From positions 1-64,000 of the forward strand of contig NZ_JAFCME010000028.1 in the NCBI RefSeq assembly GCF_018130065.1: DNA of 64,000 nucleotides. The letters are read 5' to 3'. Both the position numbers and the translations under genes were made by a program. Positions 1 to 7,142 of this stretch are shown one piece after another. Position 1 is the first letter of the stretch; every line of letters begins with the position of its first letter. The DNA is from Bradyrhizobium sp. AUGA SZCCT0158. Its GTDB lineage: Bacteria; Pseudomonadota; Alphaproteobacteria; Rhizobiales; Xanthobacteraceae. Under the pieces are notes generated by a model. It did not search any database, was not told the DNA's origin, and was given only the letters and a program-made list of their open reading frames with translations.

Positions 1-420
1 TGAGAGGGCGCAGGGAAGACCGGGTGCGCGCTGCACCCGCGGTCTCGTGTGCGAATAGTGCAAAGAAAGCTGCACACGAGCATACAGGGCAGCGGAGAAC
101 ACCCGGCCTTCCCTGCGCAATGGCTTTACGGCTTATGCCGTGCTCTCCCCGGAGACGAGTTCTTGGTTTGACTCCGTCGCTGCCGTTCCCGCTTGCGCTT
201 CTCCGACAGCTTGACACCTGCAACGGGTGCCAGGACCACACGGTTTTGCCGTACGCTCATCCACGCCGTCGTCGAGGCGTAAACCAGCGTCCACCGCAAC
301 CCGCCCAACGTCCGTGACGACGGCCGACGCCCTTCTGACCAGGACGGGATGGCGATAGATGCGCACTGATTTGGGTCGGCCGACAACAGAAATATTTTTG
401 ATTTACGGAAATTTTCTACT
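1..420. repeat. Structured non-coding repeat block
   Basis: No convincing gene is present here. Positions 8-26 and 100-118 are inverted copies of one 19-base arm with a single difference (G.U-compatible), and inside them 44-52 pairs with 72-80, giving a nested hairpin. The sequence resembles a block I remember as multicopy and intergenic in Bradyrhizobium genomes; that memory is unverified. Short reading frames on both strands look like chance products of the high G+C content. A structured repeat or RNA-forming element fits better than protein coding. Confidence 0.5.
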
Positions 421-480
421 TGACACGATTTCTGAAACTCAGAACTGATTTGCCCGTCGGGTTGTTTTGTCGCACTCAAC

Positions 481-547
481 CGTCATTGCGAGGCTCGTGC
501 CAAGCGGCGCGCCCTCAGATGCGCAATCGCGCATCGGGGAATGACGA
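481..547. repeat. Small palindromic intergenic repeat
   Basis: The edges (cgtcattgcg and gggaatgacg) are imperfect inverted copies. The centre holds an 18-base near-palindrome at 518-535 (gatgcgcaat, then its complement with one mismatch). The same central palindrome recurs at 22466-22483, inside another repeat, so it is a dispersed element rather than part of a gene. Confidence 0.5.
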
Positions 548-574
548 CGCAAGAGAGATGGCGACCAACACCGC

Positions 575-982
575 TTACGTCACGCACCGCCCGGGCTGGA
601 GCAGCTTGGCTACATCGGTCAAGACGCTGACCGGCGGCTCGCAGGCGATGGCGATTTTTCTGGGCGGGGGCTTGGTCACCGGCGGTGTCGGGGCCGGGTT
701 GCGCGTTTCGTTGCGCGCCGCTTTGGCGACAGGCATGCGGACCAGCACCGAGGTATCGGCGACGCCGTCGTGCCGCAGCGTAATGGTCTGGGTTTGCCCG
801 GGCGAGGCGGGAACCGATGCGCGATCGGACTTGCCGGCGCGATTGACGCCGGTTTCGGGCGCCGCAGCCGTAACCTGGCGACTGCCGATCAGGTCGTGGG
901 CGAAGGCGAGCTGGACCGCGCCCGCGCCTAGGGTCAGGGCGATCGCGAGCGAACCGAAAATTCCCTTATGAATCTGTGACAT
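575..982 (-). CDS. Small secreted or periplasmic protein, function unknown
   Basis: A 135-residue protein with a clear N-terminal signal peptide: Lys at residue 6, a hydrophobic stretch around residues 8-27, and an A-F-A cleavage-like site before His29. The mature part is rich in Pro, Thr, Arg and Ala with no domain I recognise, and one Cys pair near the C-terminus. A GAGGGA ribosome site lies about ten bases before the ATG. It is the last host gene before the integrated element and is transcribed away from the small RNA at 1094. A role in the envelope is inferred only from the signal peptide. Confidence 0.65.
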   Translation of the reverse strand: MSQIHKGIFGSLAIALTLGAGAVQLAFAHDLIGSRQVTAAAPETGVNRAGKSDRASVPASPGQTQTITLRHDGVADTSVLVRMPVAKAARNETRNPAPTPPVTKPPPRKIAIACEPPVSVLTDVAKLLQPGRCVT

Positions 983-1093
983 GTTGGTGTGTCCCTCGCC
1001 CCATGGCGATCATGAACACAACACGAACCAGGCCGTGCGGGTTCGGCGGACAACCGATCACTTAACCGTGTACGAAAATATTTGAAAGCGCCT

Positions 1094-1205
1094 GGAACGA
1101 CTCTCTGGCTTGTGAGTCTTTCCAAAAGCCGGTCATTCCCCCTGCCCCATAGACCGGTGATGTGGGGCGCGACCGTGGTGATGCCGGTCGCGCCCCGCTT
1201 TTTAT
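1094..1205 (+). ncRNA. Predicted trans-acting type small RNA with terminator
   Basis: Three hairpins follow each other with no reading frame. The first pairs 1094-1103 with 1114-1123 (nine of ten pairs). The second pairs 1129-1134 with 1152-1157 and exposes a C-rich loop (attccccctgccccata). The third is an intrinsic terminator with a perfect 12-bp stem, 1164-1175 with 1185-1196, then a run of five T. The only upstream gene points the other way, so the terminator needs a non-coding transcript. C-rich loops that can pair with Shine-Dalgarno sequences are a known feature of alphaproteobacterial small RNAs. Family name and exact 5' end are unknown. The 3' end is the integration site of the neighbouring element. 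Confidence 0.65.
1177..1205 (+). other. attL: left copy of 29-bp attachment core
   Basis: This stretch (ggtgatgccggtcgcgcccc followed by gctttttat) is repeated without mismatch in the same orientation at 15540-15568. It covers the loop, 3' arm and T-tract of the small RNA terminator. Integration therefore leaves a complete terminator at this end, as is usual for elements that integrate into the 3' ends of RNA genes. Confidence 0.85.
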
Positions 1206-1386
1206 CTATTTGATATTTAAGTCTTTTTGCTTGATCGCAATCCCTATCGGTTGACTTTTGGTCCCCCGGCACCCGATGGACCGTTCTAAGCCCCGTACAG
1301 CGGCCATTCGTTCGACCCATCCAACCCCTGCGCCATGACGCCGCCAGCGCATGGACGGGGCTCGCGCCACTGTGCATCGTGACGAA

Positions 1387-1413
1387 AAAGGCGGCCCGTT
1401 CTGGACCGCCTTT
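1387..1413 (-). terminator. Intrinsic terminator
   Basis: An 8-bp stem (aaaggcgg with ccgccttt) plus inner CC/GG pairs lies just downstream of the leftward gene that ends at 1440. On the minus strand it is followed by a T-run. The A and T flanks make it potentially bidirectional. Confidence 0.6.
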
Positions 1414-1439
1414 CGCCGCCATGGCCGGGGGAGTGCAAA

Positions 1440-1838
1440 TCAACCCGGTCGGTCAGCCCGGAACGCCTTCAGCCATTCGCCCGGCTTATAGTCGTGAAGC
1501 TCAATGTCTGCGTTGGGGTCATCGGTCCAGTTTCGAATCACCATCACGCTGCGGCCGACAGCTTCGATAGTCAGCGACGGCCGCCGGTCGGCGTTCACGT
1601 CGCATAAGAACACGCCGTCATCGCTGACAAGCGGCAACATTTGCCCCCGTTCGGAATAGTCGATGCGCAAGCCGTGGTGTCTCGCCGTCACGTCACCGGG
1701 CGCATTGACCGGATTCGATTTGCCGCGCTCGCGCAAAATCTGCATCGCACGGCTGCCGGTAGAACGAACCTGATTCCATTCGTCGTCCGACATTTTGTCC
1801 GGGACCGACATTGGCGCAATCTTCGCTGTTCGTATCAT
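1440..1838 (-). CDS. Unknown element-encoded protein
   Basis: About 132 residues, no recognised domain. The N-terminal third is basic and Met-rich; the C-terminal half alternates short hydrophobic strands with Asp/Asn turns (for example LTIEAVGRSVMVIRNW), suggesting a small beta-rich fold. The ATG at 1838 is chosen because GGAG lies eight bases upstream; the frame stays open further upstream to about 2048, but that part is Arg-rich and lacks a good ribosome site. It is the leftmost gene of the element and is followed by an intrinsic terminator. Function unknown. Confidence 0.5.
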   Translation of the reverse strand: MIRTAKIAPMSVPDKMSDDEWNQVRSTGSRAMQILRERGKSNPVNAPGDVTARHHGLRIDYSERGQMLPLVSDDGVFLCDVNADRRPSLTIEAVGRSVMVIRNWTDDPNADIELHDYKPGEWLKAFRADRPG

Positions 1839-2041
1839 CGCTTCGACTCCATCGTTGGGGTCCGCCGATATACGCCACGACCCGCACGAGCCGAACCGAT
1901 ATCTCACGCGGGCATCATCGCTCCGCATGACGATTCGCTTGTTAACCTTTCCACAGCCGCCGCCGGTCGCGGCGCGATGCTGTTCCGGGCGCAAGGGATG
2001 GTGTGATTCGCGAGTCTGGCGCGGCTGCGGTTTGATGGCCC

Positions 2042-2338
2042 ATGCCATGGCGGAAAAAACCGAACTCGCGACTCCGGTATTGGTCCGGCGGGACGCCGAC
2101 GACCGCGAAGGCGGCTGGCTTCAAATCTATTCTTGTCTATTGCGTCGGCCCGCCTGTCGGCGACCCTCGCGAACGTTGCTGGCATTCGTCGGTCGTGAAA
2201 TTGGACGACCTGCCGGAATGGGATTGGGCTGACATACTGGCGCACCTGAAATGTACGAAGTGCGGAAGCGTCGGCTGGATCGATCCGCGTCCGAACTGGG
2301 GCGAGGTCATCGACTATGATCGCGGTGTGAGGGGGTGA
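2042..2338 (+). CDS. Small predicted zinc-binding protein
   Basis: A 98-residue protein whose central and C-terminal part carries spaced Cys/His residues: a Cys in the LVYC segment, C-W-H further on, and a final C-T-K-C pair before a W-I-D-P-R-P-N-W tail. The pattern fits a small zinc ribbon, and I recall similar short proteins ending in a Cys pair plus RPNW in many rhizobial genomes, though I cannot confirm this here. The first thirty residues look less protein-like, so the true start may be downstream. It lies between leftward and rightward element genes. Function unknown. Confidence 0.5.
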   Translation: MPWRKKPNSRLRYWSGGTPTTAKAAGFKSILVYCVGPPVGDPRERCWHSSVVKLDDLPEWDWADILAHLKCTKCGSVGWIDPRPNWGEVIDYDRGVRG

Positions 2339-2443
2339 ACTGGGATTCCGTGTTGACCGCCGGACTGTCTAACGCAATCATAACGTGTTGAACGCTTCGC
2401 GAGTCGCGCGTTCCGCAGCCGTGTCAAGAACAAGAGAACCGCG

Positions 2444-3175
2444 ATGGTAAAGACAGGCAATTCAATTCCCACTCTTGTGGATTTATCAGTGCGCATTCCG
2501 AAGAAACGGGAGGACGAAACCGAGGAGGAAGTTCGAGTCGAGCTTCGAGTCCACCCCGCTCAGCTTGACGGCCCCAACGATCTAGAATTTTCCGTTGGAC
2601 TCAAGCGAATGACGCTCAGCATGGACCTAAGCGGAGTCGAGCCTGTGCCCGGTTCAAGATATGGCGAACCGACGAAGGATAACGTTGCCACTCACGAACG
2701 GACGCTCTCGACTGAAGTGTCAGTGGAAAGCACGGATGCAGGGGGAGGCAGCGTCAAACTGGCGATAAACCCAGAACTGACACTGAAGGCCGACACAAGT
2801 AGCGTGCTGAAAAAGAAGAGTAACGTGTCCACAACCGAACGCAAAGTTCACCATCGTGTCCGAGCGCGTGGGAATTTGCTTTGGGAGATAACTGAGCCCC
2901 CTTGGGAAGACCCGACCCTAGATTTGACATACATGAAGGACGAACCACTTTGCAAAATCGCTCCGATTGACCGCGCTAATTCCAAGTCTGTCGAAGTGAG
3001 TGCGTACGCGAAGCAAAAAGATCTTATTTTCGATTGCAAGAAATCTCCGATCCCGTTTCGAACCCCTAATCATAAAAAGCTTTTAAACATACTTCTGTCC
3101 AAAGCGCTTTCGCCTGATGAACCATTCGTCGGAGTCGTCACCTTTTCAAGATCGGCTTTGTCATTTGAAGACTGA
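2444..3175 (+). CDS. Cassette gene A: beta-rich unknown protein
   Basis: A 243-residue protein with no recognised domain, signal peptide or membrane segment. It is hydrophilic, with many alternating strand-like segments (for example RVELRVHP and SVKLAINPELTLKAD) and acidic/Thr/Ser-rich linkers. G+C content and codon choice (ATA, TTA, AGA, TTG) are visibly different from the surrounding genes, suggesting separate acquisition. A possible promoter (TTGACC at 2353, weak -10 near 2377) and an A/G-rich ribosome site precede it. It overlaps the next gene by about 60 bases if that gene starts at its first ATG, implying translational coupling. First gene of a three-gene cassette; function unknown, a defence role is speculation from context. 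Confidence 0.7.
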   Translation: MVKTGNSIPTLVDLSVRIPKKREDETEEEVRVELRVHPAQLDGPNDLEFSVGLKRMTLSMDLSGVEPVPGSRYGEPTKDNVATHERTLSTEVSVESTDAGGGSVKLAINPELTLKADTSSVLKKKSNVSTTERKVHHRVRARGNLLWEITEPPWEDPTLDLTYMKDEPLCKIAPIDRANSKSVEVSAYAKQKDLIFDCKKSPIPFRTPNHKKLLNILLSKALSPDEPFVGVVTFSRSALSFED

Positions 3176-4268
3176 TGAATCCCTTGAAGAAAGAATTTCG
3201 GCGGCAACTCTAGAGTTGGCGGCCCGCTTCCTTTCGGTGGAGGAGACGAACTTCCATGAACAAATCAAGTTCTTAGGGCTCAATCCCAAGACCGATTTCC
3301 GACACGCGGACCTGTCCTATATGGACTTCTCGCATTCAGATTTGCGCGGATTTGATTTTACGGGCGCGGACCTGCGCGGGACCATTGGTGTCAACGTCAG
3401 GTGGGACTCGACGACCAAGCTGTTTGATGCCGAAACGGCTGACTCGTTGTTCGCGTACGCGATACAGAGGCAGGATTATTTTAGATCGAACGTTGAACAA
3501 GCTGAGCGAGTCGAGCGCCTTGCAACAGACTATTGGGCGAACACAATTATAACTATCGCCACAATGCTCGAGTCCGAAAAGGATAAAGCCGCATCGCTGC
3601 AAATTGCAAAGGCCGTCTTTGAAGACACGAAGAATTCAACTGTACGCTTTAGCATCCTTATGCATATGGGGGCCGTGACGGATTCCAGAGAAGAGCAAAA
3701 AGCTTTTATCTATAATCTACTCGCCAAGTTCGGAGACGATCCATCCGTACTGCGGCCCGCACTAAGCACGCTTCGATACCAATACTTTAATGATCTTGAT
3801 GCCTTCAACATGATGGTAAAATTTCTAGACCATTCCGATAGCCAGGTTAGGTCGGCCGCAGTTTCTGGCGTGTTGTCATCATCTCACTTTTTCTCTTCGT
3901 TGAAAGAAGTATGGGACCCAATTGTGACTTCCACAAATCCGATGGCGCGCCGCGCCTTAGTCGGTAGGGTCGCACGCAGAGAACTAAGAGATAGTGCGCT
4001 CCTGCTAGAGGATGATGGAGTCGTCAACTATGTGGATTATCGCGAACCCTTGACGGCACTAAGGCTAATGTCCATGGCGCGCAGGTCGTTCAACCGGGTG
4101 ACCCGGCCCGAGGCTGATCGGTTAGGGCGCCGCCTCAATTTCGATTCGCAAGTCTATGACTCTGACGAAGAGATCGAAAGAGCTAGACTCATTCGGCACT
4201 CTCTGAAGTTCATCCGCGACAAGTACAGCATTCCATTCCAAATCTACGACGGTGAATTCGTTAAGTAG
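3117..4268 (+). CDS. Cassette gene B: pentapeptide-repeat plus HEAT-like helical protein
   Basis: A 383-residue soluble protein. Residues about 61-89 follow the A(D/N)LxX pentapeptide pattern (HADLSYMDFSHSDLRGFDF, then TGADLRG), enough for about one to two beta-helix coils. The rest is predicted all-helical, with HEAT-like paired helices (for example MVKFLDHSDSQVRSAAVSGV). Such folds act as protein-binding scaffolds. The ATG at 3117 lies inside gene A; a TTG at 3165 is an alternative start with a shorter overlap, and neither has a strong ribosome site. It shares the low G+C and codon use of genes A and C. Enzymatic motifs were not seen. Probably a sensor or adaptor working with gene C, but this is inference. 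Confidence 0.7.
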   Translation: MNHSSESSPFQDRLCHLKTDESLEERISAATLELAARFLSVEETNFHEQIKFLGLNPKTDFRHADLSYMDFSHSDLRGFDFTGADLRGTIGVNVRWDSTTKLFDAETADSLFAYAIQRQDYFRSNVEQAERVERLATDYWANTIITIATMLESEKDKAASLQIAKAVFEDTKNSTVRFSILMHMGAVTDSREEQKAFIYNLLAKFGDDPSVLRPALSTLRYQYFNDLDAFNMMVKFLDHSDSQVRSAAVSGVLSSSHFFSSLKEVWDPIVTSTNPMARRALVGRVARRELRDSALLLEDDGVVNYVDYREPLTALRLMSMARRSFNRVTRPEADRLGRRLNFDSQVYDSDEEIERARLIRHSLKFIRDKYSIPFQIYDGEFVK

Positions 4269-4305
4269 CGCCGAATCGGCCGCGCTTGAACGAAACGAGG
4301 ATGCA

Positions 4306-5208
4306 ATGACGGGCGCGTGTGAACTCTGCGGTAAGACAGCGCCGTTAATGCAAAGCCATGTGCTGCCCGCCTTTGTGTTCAAATGGCTGAAAAAGAGCGG
4401 CCACATTAGATACGCCGAGACTCCAAATCGACGGACTCAAGATGGCATCAAGCAAGATTGGCTATGTCGAGATTGCGAAGATTTGTTCAATTCATTCGAA
4501 ACCCCATTCGCAGGTCAAATTTTTCATCCGTATGACGCCAACCCTTCAATTCGAGTTCGGTACGGCGGATGGCTACTCAAATTCTGCGCCTCAGTATCTT
4601 GGCGCAGCCTGCTATATTTGAAGCGGGAAGGCCATCTAACTCAATTGAACGAACGCCAACTTGCGTCCGCTGATGATGCCCTTCTGACGTGGTCACGCCT
4701 CCTGCGCGGCGAGTACAAACATACGGGCGCATACGAAGTTCACTTGTTGCCACTCGGAGAGATCGAGGATAGTCGCGGCATCAATTTCCCGCCGAATATA
4801 AATCGTTACCTAGCGAGAACGGTCGATATAAACCTTGGAGCAAGCGAGTCGGTTTGTTTCACGTTTTCGAAGCTTGGCCCGTTTGCCATCTTTGGCTTCA
4901 TCGAGTCGCTTTATCCGCAGCAGTGGAAGGGGACGAACGTTCTATACAAGGGTGGTTCGTTCGGGCCAGGAAAGTACACGCTTCCAATCCAGCTAGTTGA
5001 TTATCTGATCGATAGGGCGGCACGCACCAAAAGCGCAATGGAAAAAATCTCGCCGATCCAACAGGAAAAAGTCGCAGAAAGTATTAGAGCCAACCCTGTC
5101 CGATTTCTGCAATCTGGACTCTTTAAGGCGATGCAGCGCGACGTTGAAATGTTCGGGTCTGACGCATTTGCAAAGTTCAATTCCGTTGATGTCGCGGATG
5201 ATGAGTGA
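4306..5208 (+). CDS. Cassette gene C: HNH-like zinc protein
   Basis: About 300 residues. The N-terminus has the layout of a treble-clef HNH-like fold: C5-x2-C8, a Ser-His-Val-Leu-Pro motif at 17-21, and C54-x2-C57 followed by F-x-x-x-E65. SH-(I/V)-x-P between two Cys pairs is typical of HNH-related domains in mobile elements, although the last His of a canonical nuclease is not obvious. The remaining 230 residues are unrecognised, with aromatic-rich strands. The ATG at 4306 has GAGG five bases upstream and is preferred to an in-frame ATG at 4252 that would overlap gene B. It ends 13 bases from the oppositely directed gene at 5222. Possible nuclease effector. Confidence 0.7.
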   Translation: MTGACELCGKTAPLMQSHVLPAFVFKWLKKSGHIRYAETPNRRTQDGIKQDWLCRDCEDLFNSFETPFAGQIFHPYDANPSIRVRYGGWLLKFCASVSWRSLLYLKREGHLTQLNERQLASADDALLTWSRLLRGEYKHTGAYEVHLLPLGEIEDSRGINFPPNINRYLARTVDINLGASESVCFTFSKLGPFAIFGFIESLYPQQWKGTNVLYKGGSFGPGKYTLPIQLVDYLIDRAARTKSAMEKISPIQQEKVAESIRANPVRFLQSGLFKAMQRDVEMFGSDAFAKFNSVDVADDE

Positions 5209-5221
5209 ACGTTCTAACCGG

Positions 5222-5794
5222 CTAGCGCCAGTGTCGGCGGTCGGCCGGGTTCATCCATTCCGGCTTCGTCGCGCGCGGCTGTCCATACTCCCAAGCTTCG
5301 ACGATGCGCGCGATGCGAGCGCGGCGGGGACACTCTTCCAAGTCCTTCACGACGATTTCGTTTTCATGATCCAGTTCGACCCCTGCAAACTGCGCCATGT
5401 AGTGAGCCTTGCGACACGCGCCGCCGCAATACTTCTGCCGACTGCTCTGCGCGTTCATCGGACTCGCGCATTGCATGCAGGTCAGTCGAGGCGGCTTCGG
5501 CGGCGGGCGGTCGGTGCGCGAGCGGGCAACAGCGCGATCTTTGCACAAGCGCGAGCAATAGATTTTTCTAATGTAGTTAGAATCATACAGGTCGCCACAA
5601 TGCGCGCAGGTTCGTTGTCGCTTCGGCTGTTCCAGCCGCGCCGCTCGCTCGCGGCCGTTGCGCGCCTGTCGGCGTTTGGCCGACGAGTCATAAGTGCGCT
5701 GACGTTCGGTCCGACAGGCGTCCGAACACAACAGCCGGTTATGGTGCGGCGGCTCGAAGGGTATGCCGCATGTGACGCAGGGTCGGGCTGTCAT
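5222..5794 (-). CDS. Triple zinc-finger protein
   Basis: A 190-residue basic protein built from three copies of one motif with identical spacing, C-x2-C-x13-C-x3-C: Cys 6/9/23/27, 63/66/80/84 and 106/109/123/127. Each is a treble-clef or FCS-like zinc site. Arg/Lys/Gln-rich linkers join them, suggesting nucleic-acid binding. The C-terminal 60 residues are acidic then Pro/Trp-rich. It is the last gene of the element's leftward operon, and its ATG overlaps the stop of the gene before it by four bases. Role unknown; late regulator or nucleic-acid-binding accessory protein is an inference. Confidence 0.7.
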   Translation of the reverse strand: MTARPCVTCGIPFEPPHHNRLLCSDACRTERQRTYDSSAKRRQARNGRERAARLEQPKRQRTCAHCGDLYDSNYIRKIYCSRLCKDRAVARSRTDRPPPKPPRLTCMQCASPMNAQSSRQKYCGGACRKAHYMAQFAGVELDHENEIVVKDLEECPRRARIARIVEAWEYGQPRATKPEWMNPADRRHWR

Positions 5795-5991
5795 CGTGCG
5801 ATGCGCGCCCTTGCGACCTTGAGTCCCACGTCCAGAAGGTCGCGGATGATCGATGGACGACGGCCGGGAATGTATCCGCCCATGCGGTTTATCGCGGAAA
5901 ATTGCCGACGCGTTAGTTTGGTCGTAACGTAAATTGAATCCGCGCCCAACACGTTAGGGCGTCCACCTTTGTTACGCTGCTTGCTGGACAC
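5791..5991 (-). CDS. Small ribbon-helix-helix-like DNA-binding protein
   Basis: 66 residues. A basic, disordered start (K-G-G-R-P) is followed by a strand-like segment (YVTTKLTRRQF) and two helices ending in RPSIIRDLLDVGL, a layout close to MetJ/Arc ribbon-helix-helix proteins. It overlaps its upstream neighbour by 20 bases and its downstream neighbour by four, so the three are translated together. Probably a repressor or copy-control protein acting on element DNA such as the palindromes at 6342-6444; that target is a guess. Confidence 0.55.
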   Translation of the reverse strand: MSSKQRNKGGRPNVLGADSIYVTTKLTRRQFSAINRMGGYIPGRRPSIIRDLLDVGLKVARARIAR

Positions 5992-6169
5992 GTTGGCCTC
6001 CTATGGTGGTTCGGGCGAGCCATGCCGCGAATGCGCCGACTTCGATTTCGTCACCATCGCAGGGCGCGCCGCGCTTGATGTACTGGCGCGTCGCGCCGGT
6101 CGTGAGTCCGAAGGCTGATGCGGCTTCGGCAAAGGGCAAGCGAACGGGGGACGGCTGACGCTTCGACAT
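5972..6169 (-). CDS. Small winged-helix-like DNA-binding protein
   Basis: 65 residues. FAEAASAFGLTTGATRQYIKR reads as a helix-turn-helix in which the recognition helix is followed by a short wing and the phrase VGAFAAWLAR, as in excisionase-like or terminase-small-subunit-like N-terminal domains. The ATG at 6169 has a strong GAGAGG site seven bases upstream; an upstream in-frame extension lacks one. It is the first gene after the 970-bp non-coding region that holds the palindromes and iterons, so it is well placed to bind there. Confidence 0.6.
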   Translation of the reverse strand: MSKRQPSPVRLPFAEAASAFGLTTGATRQYIKRGAPCDGDEIEVGAFAAWLARTTIGGQRVQQAA

Positions 6170-6341
6170 GTGAATTCCTCTCGGGTTTGATGACGGCCGC
6201 GAATGTATCGCAGTGGCGACCGGACTCAAAAGGAACGAATCAAATTGCGCGAGCGCGCATCATCGCGCCGTCGTCGCGCATCGCATCAGCGGAGTCGCGC
6301 ATCATCGCGCGCCGCTCCATCGGGGAGTCCTTTCGGTTTTT

Positions 6342-6371
6342 GCGTTTCGGAAGCCGGGGCTTCCGAAACGC
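6342..6371. repeat. Perfect 30-bp palindrome, copy 1
   Basis: Arms of 14 bases (gcgtttcggaagcc and its exact complement) meet at a central GG. The inner 16 bases (ggaagccggggcttcc) are identical to those of the palindrome at 6415-6444, whereas the outer seven base pairs differ completely yet remain fully paired. A dimer-binding operator or a structured RNA/DNA element are both possible. Confidence 0.75.
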
Positions 6372-6414
6372 CGACGCCGCTTCATTGCGGTCGATACCAA
6401 AAGGCCGGTTCGCG

Positions 6415-6444
6415 AAGTTGTGGAAGCCGGGGCTTCCACAACTT
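6415..6444. repeat. Perfect 30-bp palindrome, copy 2
   Basis: Arms of 14 bases (aagttgtggaagcc and its exact complement) flank a central GG. It keeps the core of the palindrome 73 bases to the left while its outer arm has changed on both sides, so pairing rather than sequence seems to have been kept there. Confidence 0.75.
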
Positions 6445-6977
6445 AGGAAGCCAGTCGGCGTCGCCGACTATATCGACGCCGACGATTTCAGTATGGGGCG
6501 AAGCGCGGGAAAAATTCCTCTGGGTTAACGCTACACATTTCGCAGGGAAAATATTTCTCCTATGCTACGGGTCGCGTTCTGCGCTCCGTGTTTTCCCTCA
6601 TAGCGTTTTTCTGCCCCCAAGGACCCGGAAATATTTCTTAACCTGCATGCCTAGAAGCTTTTTCGAATCTGCGTGCGTCGGAGATTCGATTCCTCATTAT
6701 TGATTCAGTGAATCGATTCCGAGTCCGGCCATGCCTCTATGACTATGCGCTTGATGCTGGGACCACGGTGCAAGGGCATGCACTGCTAGCATCATTCGTT
6801 ATTGATCGAAGTATCGTTGCGGACACTGGCCCCTAGTGCAGGGAGAGAATGAGAAATAAACCATTGGTCGATTAGGGGATATACGCAAGATTGCCCGATA
6901 GCCTGTCCAGCACGTCGGCCGGGCCATTTGTCACCAATAAGAGAACGCGCGAGCGCTCGAAGCGTCAGGCATGGGTC

Positions 6978-7135
6978 TGCGGGTATGCGGGGCTTGCGGG
7001 TACGATTCCAGCCTATGCGGGTATGTGATACATAATCATTCTAGATTCTATTTTGAGAAATAAAGACAGAATCACAGAGTGGAATCGAAAAGCCCGGTAG
7101 GCTGGAATCGTACCCGCAGGCCCCGCATACCCGCA
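6978..7135. other. Candidate replication origin: iterons in a long inverted repeat
   Basis: Positions 6978-7014 and 7099-7135 are inverted 37-base copies with one difference. The octamer TGCGGGTA occurs at 6978, 6995 and 7016, and inverted at 7111 and 7128. The 80 bases between the arms are A+T-rich (atacataatcattctagatt and following). Iterons beside an A+T-rich stretch and directly next to a primase/helicase gene is the layout of P4- or PICI-like satellite origins. The right arm starts only eight bases beyond the primase stop codon, but the loop is too long for an intrinsic terminator. Origin activity is inferred. Confidence 0.55.
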
Positions 7136-7142
7136 AACCCTA

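Larger units (their letters stand above)
6170..7142. other. Non-coding control region of the element
   Basis: Nearly 1 kb without a believable gene, between the primase stop and the small DNA-binding protein at 6169. It contains the two perfect palindromes at 6342-6444, a third smaller one at 6454-6468 (gtcggcg-t-cgccgac), and an A+T-rich stretch from about 6530 with two similar blocks (ggaaaatatttct near 6548, ggaaatatttct near 6627). Further along are two related sites ending in CGATTCC at 6683 and 6710. The iteron/inverted-repeat block is at 6978-7135. Together this looks like a combined promoter, operator and replication region. Confidence 0.6.

Noticed and set aside
420..971. 183-codon plus-strand frame
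   Set aside because: It lies opposite the secreted protein at 575-982, has no ribosome site and shows shadow-type composition.
2353..2384. Promoter of the cassette (TTGACC with weak -10)
   Set aside because: The -10 match is poor, so it is mentioned with gene A but not listed as a feature.
5144..5932. 262-codon plus-strand frame
   Set aside because: Opposite the triple zinc-finger gene, whose regularly spaced Cys motifs show which strand codes.
6342..6444. CRISPR-like repeat-spacer pattern
   Set aside because: Only two copies, they are full palindromes with different outer arms, and there are no cas genes.
6203..6703. Plus-strand frames over the palindromes
   Set aside because: Low-complexity Arg/Ser/Ala translation through perfect palindromes; no ribosome site.
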